Shown here piece after piece: positions 7,792-16,377 of a stretch of DNA of 59,803 nucleotides (positions are counted from its first letter, which is position 1; every line of letters starts with the position of its first letter). The translations under genes and the position numbers were made by a program. The stretch lies in the NCBI GenBank assembly GCA_026400935.1, contig JAPLNX010000518.1:1-59803 (forward strand), written 5' to 3'. The stretch comes from Planctomycetia bacterium (lineage in GTDB: Bacteria; Planctomycetota; Planctomycetia; Planctomycetales; Planctomycetaceae). The notes beneath the pieces were generated by a model. That model did no database searches and was not told where the DNA came from. It was given only the letters and a program-made list of their open reading frames with translations.

Positions 7792-7904
7792 CGAACGAGA
7801 TCATTTCTGGTGAAAAAAAGATGGCATAAAGCGGTCGGGCTTTTAGTCGTCCGATTGCTCGACTGCAACTCGCCGAGCGATACGATGCTCGTCGTTCTGT
7901 CGTC

Positions 7905-7956
7905 GCCCGGTTTTTCAAACCGGGTTGCTCGTTTCGATTTGTTTGAAAAACCGGGC
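7905..7956. repeat. palindromic element (GCCCGGTTTTTCAAAC family), copy 1
   Basis: Perfect 16-bp inverted arms, 7905-7920 and 7941-7956, with a 20-bp centre. Related copies are at 31124-31213 and 48048-48119. It lies upstream of the DUF6807 gene. Confidence 0.75.
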
Positions 7957-8030
7957 TTCGGAATCGCCTCACCGTGCCAACATTGCCTTCGATTCGTTTC
8001 TTCCTGCCCCCCAACCAAAGGAGCCGCCTC

Positions 8031-8960
8031 GTGACTCACCTCCGCCTTCCTTCATTGATGCTGCTGGCCTTCAGTCTCTTTGTTTCGTCGTCAGCGAACA
8101 GCCTCGCTGCCGACAGCGTCAAGCTAGTTCGTTCTGGTGACACGATCGCGGTCACGATCGACGGCCACGATTTCACGACTTACCACTTTGCCAAGACGCT
8201 GCCGAAGCCGTTCTTCTCTCCCGTGAAAGCAGCCGACGGAACGCTGCTGACTCGGCCCATCGTGGGCGAGGATTACAAAGGAGACCACCCACATCACAAA
8301 GGAATCTGGGTCTCGGTCGATGAGGTCAACGACATCAAGTTCTGGGCCGAGAAAGGAAAGATCGAAAATCGTGGCATTGAGCTGATTGTCGCTGATGGAA
8401 ACCCCGCAAAGTTAAAGGTCGAAAATCATTGGCTTGGCGAAGACGGGAACGCAGTACTGGTCGAGACGACAGCCATTTCAATCTTCGCCAATCGGATGCT
8501 GGCATATGACATCTCTCTTCACATGGTGAGCGGCGATGTTCACTTCAAAGACACGAAGGAAGGACTGTTCGGTGTCCGCATCGCTGAGTCAATGCGTGAA
8601 GACAAAGGAGCGGGCATCGTCACGAATGCGGATGGCAAGAAGGCTACAAAAGAATGTTGGGGACAACGCTCCGCGTGGGTCGACTACACCGGACCAGCCG
8701 ACGGTAAAACAGTCGGCGTCGCCGTCTTCGACCACCCACAAAACTTCCGTCCTAGCCGCTATCACGTCCGCAACTACGGCCTGTTCTCAGTCAGCCCATT
8801 CGGCGAGGGTGCCTACTCCAACGGCCAAGAGAAACCCGTGAGTGACCTCTTCAAGAAGGACTCAGTGGTGCGATTGCGCTACGGCATCTACTTCCATGCT
8901 GGGGATGCGGTCGCCGCGAATGTTCCTTCGGTGTACCAGCAGTTCTTGAAGGCCGAATGA
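8031..8960 (+). CDS. secreted DUF6807 (PmoA-like) protein
   Basis: 309 residues from a GTG at 8031, chosen because AAAGGAG (8017-8023) sits seven bases upstream; the ATG at 7974 is out of register with any Shine-Dalgarno. Residues 1-26 are a signal peptide (LPSLMLLAFSLFVSSSANSLAA). The mature part matches the planctomycete DUF6807 family: GDHPHHKGIWVSVDEVND, FWAEKGKI, TKEGLFGVRIAESMR, WVDYTGP, GVAVFDHPQNFRPSRYHVRNYGLFSVSPF. The paired histidines (HPHH and the later YH) suggest a metal or sugar site, but no reaction is established. The stop overlaps the start of the CoA-transferase gene (ATGATGA), so the two are coupled. Confidence 0.85.
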   Translation: MTHLRLPSLMLLAFSLFVSSSANSLAADSVKLVRSGDTIAVTIDGHDFTTYHFAKTLPKPFFSPVKAADGTLLTRPIVGEDYKGDHPHHKGIWVSVDEVNDIKFWAEKGKIENRGIELIVADGNPAKLKVENHWLGEDGNAVLVETTAISIFANRMLAYDISLHMVSGDVHFKDTKEGLFGVRIAESMREDKGAGIVTNADGKKATKECWGQRSAWVDYTGPADGKTVGVAVFDHPQNFRPSRYHVRNYGLFSVSPFGEGAYSNGQEKPVSDLFKKDSVVRLRYGIYFHAGDAVAANVPSVYQQFLKAE

Positions 8961-9730
8961 TGACCTACACTCGCATGGAATTGATGATCTGCTCAGCCGC
9001 CCGGTGGCTGGAGGATGGGGCGATGGTTGTCGTCGGGACCGGGGCCCCGTGTGCGGCAGCGATGTTGGCACAGAAGACGACGGCTCCAAATCTTACGTTG
9101 TTGTTTGAAGCCGGCGGAGTCGGGCCGCAGTTGCCGAGAATGCCAATAAGTGTTGGTGATTCGCGAACGTTTTATCGTGGGCTAATGGCAACCAGCATGG
9201 CCGACATCATGGAGACCTGTCAGCGCGGCATGGTCGAGTACACGTTTCTCGGCGGCGCTCAAATTGATCAGTTCGGCAACCTCAATTCGACTCAAATCGG
9301 CAGCGATCATTCGCATCCGAAAGTCCGGTTGCCAGGCAGCGGTGGAGCGAACGATTTGGCCTCACTCTGCTGGCGGATTCTGGTCATCACGCCGCATGAT
9401 CGACGCCGTTTTGTGGAGAAGTGCGATTTCGTGACAACACCGGGATATCTCACCGGACCGGGTGCTCGCGAAGCAGCGGGATTGCCTGCGGGAACTGGTC
9501 CCTACAAAGTCATCACCGATTTGGCGGTGCTCGGATATGACGACGCGACAAAACGAATGCAGGTCGAATCATTGCATCCGGGGACCACATTGGATGATGT
9601 TTGCAGCCGAACCGGCTTTGAGTTGCTGGTACGTAATCCACTCGAAACAACGCCCGCTCCTGATGCTGAAATGCTCGACATCTTGCGCCGTGAAGTTGAT
9701 CCTTTGCGGTACATTATTGGACGAGGTTGA
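8957..9730 (+). CDS. CoA-transferase family I, beta-type subunit (GctB/IpdB-like)
   Basis: 257 residues. The family I CoA-transferase beta subunit is recognised from VVVGTGAPCAAAMLAQKTTAPNL, the candidate catalytic glutamate (Glu51) in LLFEAGGVGPQ, MVEYTFLGGAQIDQFGNLNSTQIG, and RLPGSGGANDLAS. Such subunits pair with an alpha subunit to move CoA between carboxylic acids, as in glutaconate or cholesterol-ring degradation. Here no alpha subunit adjoins it, so it either pairs with a distant partner or acts differently. Two in-frame ATG codons (8957 and 8960) overlap the upstream stop. A palindromic repeat begins at the base after its own stop codon. Confidence 0.8.
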   Translation: MMTYTRMELMICSAARWLEDGAMVVVGTGAPCAAAMLAQKTTAPNLTLLFEAGGVGPQLPRMPISVGDSRTFYRGLMATSMADIMETCQRGMVEYTFLGGAQIDQFGNLNSTQIGSDHSHPKVRLPGSGGANDLASLCWRILVITPHDRRRFVEKCDFVTTPGYLTGPGAREAAGLPAGTGPYKVITDLAVLGYDDATKRMQVESLHPGTTLDDVCSRTGFELLVRNPLETTPAPDAEMLDILRREVDPLRYIIGRG

Positions 9731-9837
9731 GTCCAACCTACGTAGTCATCGCCCCGCGTGACGAGCCGGTCGTTTTATGGAGCATTGACGACCAATTGGC
9801 TCGTCACGCGGAGCGATGACGGCTACGTAGGTTGGAC
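9731..9837. repeat. 107-bp palindromic element (CGTCACGCGGAGCGATGACGGCTACGTAG family), copy 1
   Basis: Left arm 9731-9767 and right arm 9798-9837 are inverted copies differing by one base and a 3-bp indel, around a 30-bp centre. It starts at the base after the CoA-transferase stop and probably forms a strong hairpin in that transcript. Related copies are at 36049-36100 and, in part, 15204-15234. Confidence 0.8.
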
Positions 9838-9896
9838 ACGCATTAACAACGTCTTCGTCTTGAACTCTCTGAACTCCCAATTCCAACATCCCACGC

Positions 9897-11255
9897 ATGA
9901 CTCAAACACAAATTCCGATTCGCAACGAATTCAGCTTTGAATTATCGGCCGAAGCGATCACCGTGCGAATTCGTTGGTTCGGTTTGGCGATCGGTTATGT
10001 GCTCGTCAACTTCATGAGTCGAGACGCGACGCCTGCACACTCAGCGTTACCGATATGGCTTTCGAATCAGCAAGTTCTCAACGGCATCCTGACGCTGGGT
10101 GCGGCTTATGCAATCGCGGACACGTACTTCAGCTTACGCGGCCGAGTCTTTCTCAGTCGTTGGCCGGTCGTAATCTCCGTGATGGAAGCGTTGTTTATCG
10201 GCTTGCTCTGTCACTTCGATGAGGGCCTCGAAAGCCCGTTTCGGTTCTACTATTTCTTGTCGTTATTGGTTTGTGCGTTTCGATACTCAAAGCCGATTAC
10301 GTTTTCGACGTTTGGTTTGCATGCGCTGAGTTATGTGTTACTCGCCGTTGCGACATCACCGCATTCCACGAGTGATCCAACACGTGTCACGCTCATGTTG
10401 ATTTGGCTCGGTTGGGTCACGTGGGCGAGTACGTCGCTCGCGGGATTACTGCAAGTCGCCGGACGTCGGCTCGGCTTTCTCAATGATGAACTTCGCAAAA
10501 ATCAGCGGGAACTTTGGCAGCGGATCGACGAACGGACCAACGACTTGAAGGAGTCTCAAGCGCTCGTCGTCCAACAAGAAAAGCAAGCGGCGTTCGGACT
10601 ACTCGCGGCCGGGATCGCTCATGAGGTGGGTAATCCGCTCGCGGGAATCAGTTCGGTAATTCAGTTGCTCAACCGCCGCGATGTGGATGACTACACGCGC
10701 GAGCGATACCAAATGGTCGATGACCAACTGCGGCGTATTCAACGCACGCTGCGCGAACTCATCGACTTCAGTCGCCCGGCAACACTTGAACGCAGTCAGT
10801 GCGACTTGCAAGAACTCGTTGAAGCAGCGCTTAACATCGCTAAGTACTACAAGAGGAGAAAGAACAAACAGATCGTCACGCGGTATGCCGAAGGACTACC
10901 GAAGATCAACGCCGTGCGAGATCAGTTGGTCCAGATATTCCTCAACCTGGTCCTCAACGCGATGGACGCGACTGCTGAAGGGGGCACAATCGAAATCGCC
11001 TCACAAAAGGACGAAAATCGCTTGCGAGTTTCCATCCGCGATGACGGTCACGGCATTGCCGAGCAAGATCAAGCTCGCCTCTTTCAACCGTACTTCACAA
11101 CCAAAGAGACCGGCACCGGACTAGGCCTTTTCGTCTGCAAGCTGATCGTTGAACGCAACGAAGGGCAAATTGAACTGACTGAGACCTCTTCCCGAGGAAC
11201 GACATTTTCAGTGTTGTTACCGTGCGGGATGACAACGCCAATCGAAAGCGTTTGA
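9897..11255 (+). CDS. membrane sensor histidine kinase
   Basis: 452 residues. The first 200 contain about six hydrophobic segments (for example VRIRWFGLAIGYVLVNFM, ISVMEALFIGLLCHF, SYVLLAVA, WLGWVTWASTSLAGLL) and little extracytoplasmic sequence, so the signal is probably sensed in the membrane. A coiled linker leads to the HisKA domain, with phospho-acceptor His242 in AAGIAHEVGNPLAG. The HATPase domain follows with the N box (FLNLVLNAMDAT), G1 (DDGHGIAE), F (FQPYFTTK) and G2 (GTGLGLFVCK). It resembles NtrB/AtoS-type kinases that pair with AAA+ regulators, and the next gene is one, 87 bp downstream, so they form a cognate pair. The signal is unknown. Confidence 0.92.
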   Translation: MTQTQIPIRNEFSFELSAEAITVRIRWFGLAIGYVLVNFMSRDATPAHSALPIWLSNQQVLNGILTLGAAYAIADTYFSLRGRVFLSRWPVVISVMEALFIGLLCHFDEGLESPFRFYYFLSLLVCAFRYSKPITFSTFGLHALSYVLLAVATSPHSTSDPTRVTLMLIWLGWVTWASTSLAGLLQVAGRRLGFLNDELRKNQRELWQRIDERTNDLKESQALVVQQEKQAAFGLLAAGIAHEVGNPLAGISSVIQLLNRRDVDDYTRERYQMVDDQLRRIQRTLRELIDFSRPATLERSQCDLQELVEAALNIAKYYKRRKNKQIVTRYAEGLPKINAVRDQLVQIFLNLVLNAMDATAEGGTIEIASQKDENRLRVSIRDDGHGIAEQDQARLFQPYFTTKETGTGLGLFVCKLIVERNEGQIELTETSSRGTTFSVLLPCGMTTPIESV

Positions 11256-11342
11256 ATGTCTCACGCGCTCATTCAGCAGTTTGCAATAAATCATTAAGCA
11301 CCGACGTCGGTCAATTTGGCCGTAAAACAATTTGAGGTTCCC

Positions 11343-12695
11343 GTGTCTATTCATCGCTCGGTTCTGATATGCGAAGACGAAGAAGTCATTCGTCGGTCAT
11401 TGGCAGAATTGCTTGAGGCCGAGGGGTATGTCGTGTCGCCCGCTGCAAATGTGACGGAAGCACTGTCGTCCGCGCGGAGCCATGACTTTGATGTGGCGAT
11501 CTGCGATGTCATGCTGCCGGACGGCGACGGAATTGATTTGCTCAAGCGGCTGTTGCGTCTTAACCCACGCACGTCGGTATTGATCATCACCGCCTACGCG
11601 ACCGTCGAAAACGCTGTCGAAGCCTTTCAATCGGGAGCGTTCGACTATCTTGTCAAACCGGTCATCTTTGATGACTTGCTCAACAAGCTGAAGCGGCTGT
11701 TTCAGTTTCGAGCGCTCGATTTAGAAAATCAGGCGTTGCGTCGTGAACTCGCACGGCGCGAGGACTTTGATCAAATCGTTGGGACCAGCAAAGTGCTGGC
11801 CGACTTGCAAGATTCGATTCGCAAGGTGGCGAAGACGAACTCAAACGTACTGCTTGTTGGCGAGACGGGAACTGGTAAGGAACTTTTCGCGCGGGCCATT
11901 CATCGTGCTGGACCGAAGAGTCACGAAAAATTTCTCGCGGTAAATTGCAGTACTCGCCCAGTTGAATTGCTGGAGGCTCAATTGTTCGGCTCGAAGCTCG
12001 GTTCGCTGTCGAACGGCGGATCGGATCAAGTCGGTATCTTCCAACATGCGGGTGAAGGAACGGTGCTGTTAGATGAAATTAGCGAACTACCGCTGAGCAC
12101 TCAGGCCAAATTGCTGCGTGCGATCGAGTACCAAGAAATCTTGCCGTTGGGTGGTTCCGAACCCGTGCATGTCTCGGCACGCATCATCGCCACGACGACA
12201 CGTGACCTCGTCCGCGAGGTCGCCGATCGCCGGTTTCAAGACGACCTCTTCTATAGGCTCGATGGAGTGAAGCTGACAATCCCGCCGCTGCGTGAACGCT
12301 CCGACGATATTCCTGAACTCGTCGAGTTCTTCATCGCGAAGCACTCCAAGGCAATGAGCAAACGCGTTGCGGGTGCCGACAGCGAGACAATCCGCTTGCT
12401 GATGTCCGCTCAGTGGAAGGGAAATGTACGACAGCTCGACAACGCCCTCGAACGAGCAGTGATGATGTGCGACGGTGCTCACATTCATCCGGAAGACCTG
12501 CCGCCCGAATTACTCGGACTCGCGCAACCGCTTCCCGACACCGACGACCTGCGCACCGCGCTGCGTCACTACGAAAAGCTGCACCTCGCACGCGTACTTC
12601 GCCAATGGCCCGACAAACGCGAAGCGGCCAAACGTCTGAAACTCGGTCTATCGAGCCTCTATCGCAAGATCGAGGAGTTGGGCATCGACCTGTAA
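11343..12695 (+). CDS. NtrC-family response regulator lacking the GAFTGA motif
   Basis: 450 residues from GTG at 11343, chosen because GAGG lies just upstream; a TTG at 11316 is in frame but lacks a site. Receiver domain (about 6-120): acidic pocket EDE, phospho-acceptor Asp55 in CDVMLPDGDG, and Lys in YLVKP. AAA+ domain (about 145-375): Walker A GETGTGKE (173-180), Walker B VLLDEI, and DDLFYRLDGVKLTIPPLRER with the sensor and finger arginines. Where sigma-54 activators have GAFTGA, this protein reads GSLSNG (220-225). A C-terminal Fis-like helix-turn-helix (REAAKRLKLGLSSLYRKIEELG) should bind DNA. It may therefore not engage sigma-54 in the usual way. Its partner is the kinase upstream. Confidence 0.92.
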   Translation: MSIHRSVLICEDEEVIRRSLAELLEAEGYVVSPAANVTEALSSARSHDFDVAICDVMLPDGDGIDLLKRLLRLNPRTSVLIITAYATVENAVEAFQSGAFDYLVKPVIFDDLLNKLKRLFQFRALDLENQALRRELARREDFDQIVGTSKVLADLQDSIRKVAKTNSNVLLVGETGTGKELFARAIHRAGPKSHEKFLAVNCSTRPVELLEAQLFGSKLGSLSNGGSDQVGIFQHAGEGTVLLDEISELPLSTQAKLLRAIEYQEILPLGGSEPVHVSARIIATTTRDLVREVADRRFQDDLFYRLDGVKLTIPPLRERSDDIPELVEFFIAKHSKAMSKRVAGADSETIRLLMSAQWKGNVRQLDNALERAVMMCDGAHIHPEDLPPELLGLAQPLPDTDDLRTALRHYEKLHLARVLRQWPDKREAAKRLKLGLSSLYRKIEELGIDL

Positions 12696-12781
12696 GAAAA
12701 TACCTCGAAGGAGAGCGTCAACTCCCCGTTGGTTTCCGACAGGATTGGCCTCAGCTCCTAACGTTCGAGCGTAATCAACGA

Positions 12782-12817
12782 AACAAGGCACTCCCGCTGA
12801 CGCAGGAGTGCCTTGTT
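12782..12817. terminator. hairpin terminator between regulator and aldolase genes
   Basis: A perfect 13-bp stem (AACAAGGCACTCC with GGAGTGCCTTGTT) around a 10-nt loop, lying between the convergent ends of the response regulator and the aldolase gene. There is no strong U tract, so it probably works on both strands as a stem-dependent stop. Confidence 0.75.
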
Positions 12818-12878
12818 CGTGAACTTTGTCAATCACAACGACTCGTAGAATGAACTCATTCCACTGTGTCTGAATGAG

Positions 12879-13922
12879 CTACTTAATCAAACCCGCCGCA
12901 CGCATCTTGCTGGCGTTGCCGGCTTGGCCGAAGGCGACCATGCGGGCGATGCAGACTTTCTTCATCGCTTCGCGAGCAGGTTTCATAAAGTCGCGTGGGT
13001 CGAATTTCTCAGGCGAGGTCATCATCACTTGGCGGACGGCCGCAGCCATCGCGATACGGTTGTCGGTATCGACGTTGATTTTACGAACGCCATGCTTGAT
13101 GCCGCGTTGAATTTCTTCGACCGGCACACCCCAAGATTGCTTCATATCGCCGCCATATTTGCGGAGCAGATCGGTCAGTTCTTGTGGAACCGACGAGCTA
13201 CCGTGCATGACGATGTGCGTATTCGGCAAGCGGCGATGAATCTCTTCGATGAGGTCCATCTTCAACACCGCACCGTCTGGCTTCTTGTCGAACTTGAATG
13301 CTCCGTGACTGGTTCCAATCGCGACAGCGAGCGCATCGACGTTCGTTTCAGCGACGAATCGTTCGGCTTCTTCTGGATCGGTCAGGTGAGCCATTTCCGG
13401 TTCAGGTTCTTGTTCGAGATCGGCGTCGTGTTTTTCTGTGGATACTGGTGCTGCCGGAGCTTTCTTATCTTGCCCAACTGTCCCCAAGCAACCGACTTCA
13501 CCTTCGACAGAAACATTCAATGCGTGTGCAACGAGTACGACTTCCTTCGTCACTTTCGCGTTGTATTCGTAAGACGCGGGGGTCTTAGCGTCCGGCATCA
13601 GCGAGCCATCCATCATGACGGATGTGAATCCGTTGCGAATGGCGCTGTAACAAGTCGCCGGTTCGTTGCCGTGATCTTGGTGCATCACAACGGGAATCTC
13701 TGGGTAAAGTTCCGCAGCGGCAAGCATCAAGTGACGCAGGTAGTTGTCTTGCGAGTAACTGCGAGCACCTCGCGAGGCCTGCACGATGACCGGCGAATCC
13801 GTTTCGCGAGCGGCTTCCATGATGGCCTGAATTTGTTCCATGTTGTTGACGTTCAAAGCGGCCACGCCGTAATTGTTTGCGGCGGCGTGATCCAGCACTA
13901 ATCGCATCGGTACCAAAGGCAT
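12879..13922 (-). CDS. fba: class II fructose-bisphosphate aldolase
   Basis: 347 residues from ATG at 13922, with GGAG nine bases upstream; a TTG two codons earlier is less likely. The enzyme reversibly cleaves fructose-1,6-bisphosphate to dihydroxyacetone phosphate and glyceraldehyde-3-phosphate using zinc. Seen: NNMEQIQAIMEAA, the zinc and catalytic-Asp motif VVMHQDHGNE, SVEGEVGCLG, the zinc-ligand His in GTSHGAFKF, VMHGSSSVP, and the phosphate-binding region RKINVDTDNRIA. The insert around 150-185 (Glu- and Pro-rich) fits the longer class IIB type with about 345 residues. It stands alone, with terminators on its 3' side. Confidence 0.95.
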   Translation of the reverse strand: MPLVPMRLVLDHAAANNYGVAALNVNNMEQIQAIMEAARETDSPVIVQASRGARSYSQDNYLRHLMLAAAELYPEIPVVMHQDHGNEPATCYSAIRNGFTSVMMDGSLMPDAKTPASYEYNAKVTKEVVLVAHALNVSVEGEVGCLGTVGQDKKAPAAPVSTEKHDADLEQEPEPEMAHLTDPEEAERFVAETNVDALAVAIGTSHGAFKFDKKPDGAVLKMDLIEEIHRRLPNTHIVMHGSSSVPQELTDLLRKYGGDMKQSWGVPVEEIQRGIKHGVRKINVDTDNRIAMAAAVRQVMMTSPEKFDPRDFMKPAREAMKKVCIARMVAFGQAGNASKMRAAGLIK

Positions 13923-14219
13923 TTGCAAAACTCCGAAAGAAACAGAACAGCCAACAGGGCGTCCGGCGGGTTCGCTCGTTTCAGCTTTCGCCGAGATATC
14001 GAGATTTCAACAAGAAAGCCTCGAAGGGAAGGCCGCTTCGCGCAACAGCCACCAACCCCGTGCAACCGGAACCTTCAACTCAAATTCCCTGCCATCAACT
14101 GCGAGCGGGATTATTGAGGCGACGCTCGCGCCTGGCAACAGACTTCTGCAAGGGGCGACCCACGGTAATCTGCCCAGACAAACCGAAGGACGTCAGCCTC
14201 CCGGCTCAGCAGCGACTCG

Positions 14220-15143
14220 TTACGCTTCGCCGTTAACTTCTCTCGCTGACTCCGCTGGCCACAGCACGTATCGCAACGCCAGTCCGCCCAAGATCAATCC
14301 GCCGCCGATGAGCGTGGAAATACCGACCGATTCACCCCAGAAAGACCACGCCCAAAGCGGAATCAAGATCGGCTCCAGCAACATCAGCAAGGCGGACTCT
14401 TGAACGCTCAACAGGCCGACTCCGCGAGCGGCAAGCACATACGGCACGCCCATCTGAAAGAGACCCAAAAACGCAATCATCGCCCACTGGATTCCGGTCA
14501 GACTGAGGTCATAGTTCCAGACCAGTGGCAACACGACCAAGCCGCTGACCGCATGGTTAAGAACCGTCACCCAAATGGAGTCTTCGTCCTTCAGCCAGCG
14601 TAGCGTCAGGATCACTCCGGCATACGCGACCCCGCTCCCCAGCGCGAGCCAATTGCCATCCACCTTTTCGTGGTCACCTTCCGAAAAGAAGATCCATGCG
14701 ATTCCTGCCACAGCACTCAACAACGCCACAAAATTGGGACCGCGAATCCTTTCCTTGAACAGCAACCAGCCAAACAAGAACACCCAAACGGTGCTCGTGT
14801 ATTGCAAGAACGACGCGGCACCCGCGGTTGTGCGAGTGAATGCGTTGATGAAGAGCACGTTCATCACGGCGAAGAAAAATGCGGATGGAATGAATCGAGG
14901 CCTAAAGGCGACTCGCCGCCAATTAACGAACGGCAATAATCCCACAGCAGCAAACAGTGTGCGATAACACGCGAGGACCATGCCACGCTGAGCCAGCGGA
15001 ATCGCTTGCATCGTCGGGCTTTTGATAAGGATGCCGCTGATGCTCCAGAGTAGGGCCGCCGCGATTAGCATGATGCGACCGCGATACTGTCGCCGTTTAA
15101 GTTTCTGAGACTCGTTGTTTACCTGGGCGTCAGCCGATGTCAT
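14220..15143 (-). CDS. EamA/DMT-superfamily permease
   Basis: 307 residues from MTSADAQ (15143); longer in-frame ATGs extend into a palindromic repeat and are rejected. There are ten hydrophobic segments in two EamA halves: GRIMLIAAALLWSISGILIK opens the first (the LLWS motif is typical), and NWLALGSGVAYAGVILTLRWL opens the second. Late features ESALLMLLEPILIPLWAWSFWGE and LIGGGLILGGLALRYV are classic EamA (LEPxxxxxxxxxxxGE). Family members export or import small metabolites such as amino acids, sugars or nucleotides; the substrate here cannot be told. It stands alone between the aldolase and holA. Confidence 0.88.
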   Translation of the reverse strand: MTSADAQVNNESQKLKRRQYRGRIMLIAAALLWSISGILIKSPTMQAIPLAQRGMVLACYRTLFAAVGLLPFVNWRRVAFRPRFIPSAFFFAVMNVLFINAFTRTTAGAASFLQYTSTVWVFLFGWLLFKERIRGPNFVALLSAVAGIAWIFFSEGDHEKVDGNWLALGSGVAYAGVILTLRWLKDEDSIWVTVLNHAVSGLVVLPLVWNYDLSLTGIQWAMIAFLGLFQMGVPYVLAARGVGLLSVQESALLMLLEPILIPLWAWSFWGESVGISTLIGGGLILGGLALRYVLWPAESAREVNGEA

Positions 15144-15203
15144 GACAAGCGAATTCCTGATGAAGCAATGTTGCCACAAGCGACAGAGGTACGCGTCTGT
15201 CAA

Positions 15204-15234
15204 CGTAGCCGTCATCACTCCACATGACGGCTAC
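15204..15234. repeat. partial copy of the CGTAGCCGTCATCGCTCC palindrome family
   Basis: CGTAGCCGTCAT (15204-15215) faces ATGACGGCTAC (15224-15234). These arms match the inner part of the elements at 9731-9837 and 36049-36100. It lies upstream of the EamA gene. Confidence 0.5.
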
Positions 15235-15273
15235 TTACTTGCAACCTTGCCACGCAGTTTTATTGCGGCCGAT

Positions 15274-16281
15274 TCAAACCGCGAGTTTGCCGCTTAGCTG
15301 TAAAAAGAGTTGCTCAATCAAGAGCCGATCTGACGTGCGCGCCCCCCCTTTGAGGTTGTAATCAGTTTCCAAAAGCCAGTTCAGAATTTGTTCAGCTCGC
15401 GAACGACCAATGCGGCGGAGGTAACTTTCAGCAGCAGAGATGTCGCGTGGGAAGACTCCCGCTTTGCTCAGAGCGGCAGGAAGCGTAAGTCCTTGTCGTG
15501 AGTATTCTGTTGCCAGTGCGAGCTTGCGAAACGTGAAAACCATCCCGCCAAGCAATTTCGGCACCGCCTCGCCCGCGATCAGCAGCTTGTCTAAGCAGGT
15601 CAGCGAGAAACCCAATTGACCGTCTCTTAGCGCGTTCAACATTGTCCAGGTTGTCTCGGCCTTCCAACCGCCGACGACTTTGCGGACATCTTCGCTGTCG
15701 ATCTGATTTCGTTCGCCCGAATAAGCAGCCAGCTTTTCGAGTTCTTGTTCCAGTAAGCCCAGATGCGATCCGGCAAGTTCAGGAATCAACATTGCGGCGT
15801 CTCTCGTGATCTGTTTCGCAAACCGATCTTTGACCGTCGCTTGAATCCAGCGCGTCAGTTCGGCTCCCTGCAACTCAGAGCATTCGATCAACAGGCCCAC
15901 TTTATCGACCGCTTTATACAACTTCGTTGTCTTCGGAAACGAACCGACATCAAGTACCAGTAGCGACTTTTTTGCAGGCTTTTCGAGATATTTTTCGAGC
16001 GTTGCTCGGTTTTCGGAAACGAAGTCATCCGCATTTTCGATGATGACCAAACGGCGGTCGCCCCACATCGAGACGGTCAGCAGTTCGTCGCGAACGCTTT
16101 TCCAATCCGTCTCTTTCCCGGCAAATTTGGTAACTGACGAACTGTCTCCATCATCACCGCAAACCAATTTGCCTAACGCGACGAAGGCATCGAGCTTCAA
16201 GGAACGCTCTTCACCAGAAATAACGGCGATTGCTCCACAGGGCTTTTCGGTGGGAGATTTGAGAAAGGCGGTGGCGTGCAT
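15274..16281 (-). CDS. holA: DNA polymerase III delta subunit
   Basis: 335 residues from MHATAFLK (16281); upstream in-frame codons to 16344 lack a ribosome site. HolA is part of the clamp-loader complex and opens the beta clamp. Seen: residues about 15-135 form the degenerate AAA+ domain typical of delta (no Walker A; VISGEERSLKLDAFVAL, then DELLTVSMWGDRRLVIIENADDF, matching the SLFGxRRLVVVxxADxF pattern of delta), then LELAGSHLGLLEQELEKLAAY and the C-terminal clamp-loader collar (LLIAGEAVPKLLGGMVFTFRKL, then NLKGGARTSDRLLIEQLFLQL). All these are standard delta features. It is divergent from the phosphohexomutase-like gene, with 96 bp between the starts. Confidence 0.92.
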   Translation of the reverse strand: MHATAFLKSPTEKPCGAIAVISGEERSLKLDAFVALGKLVCGDDGDSSSVTKFAGKETDWKSVRDELLTVSMWGDRRLVIIENADDFVSENRATLEKYLEKPAKKSLLVLDVGSFPKTTKLYKAVDKVGLLIECSELQGAELTRWIQATVKDRFAKQITRDAAMLIPELAGSHLGLLEQELEKLAAYSGERNQIDSEDVRKVVGGWKAETTWTMLNALRDGQLGFSLTCLDKLLIAGEAVPKLLGGMVFTFRKLALATEYSRQGLTLPAALSKAGVFPRDISAAESYLRRIGRSRAEQILNWLLETDYNLKGGARTSDRLLIEQLFLQLSGKLAV

Positions 16282-16377
16282 CCGTTCGACCCGTTCTTGA
16301 CCTGTTTTGTCGGACTGACCTATCGTCCGGTGGAGTCTAGTCATCCATCGTCGCTGCCGAAATCGACGCGAGCCGAA

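Noticed and set aside
12924-13901. 325-residue plus-strand frame opposite the aldolase
   Set aside because: Antisense shadow of a well-defined enzyme gene, with no recognisable protein features.
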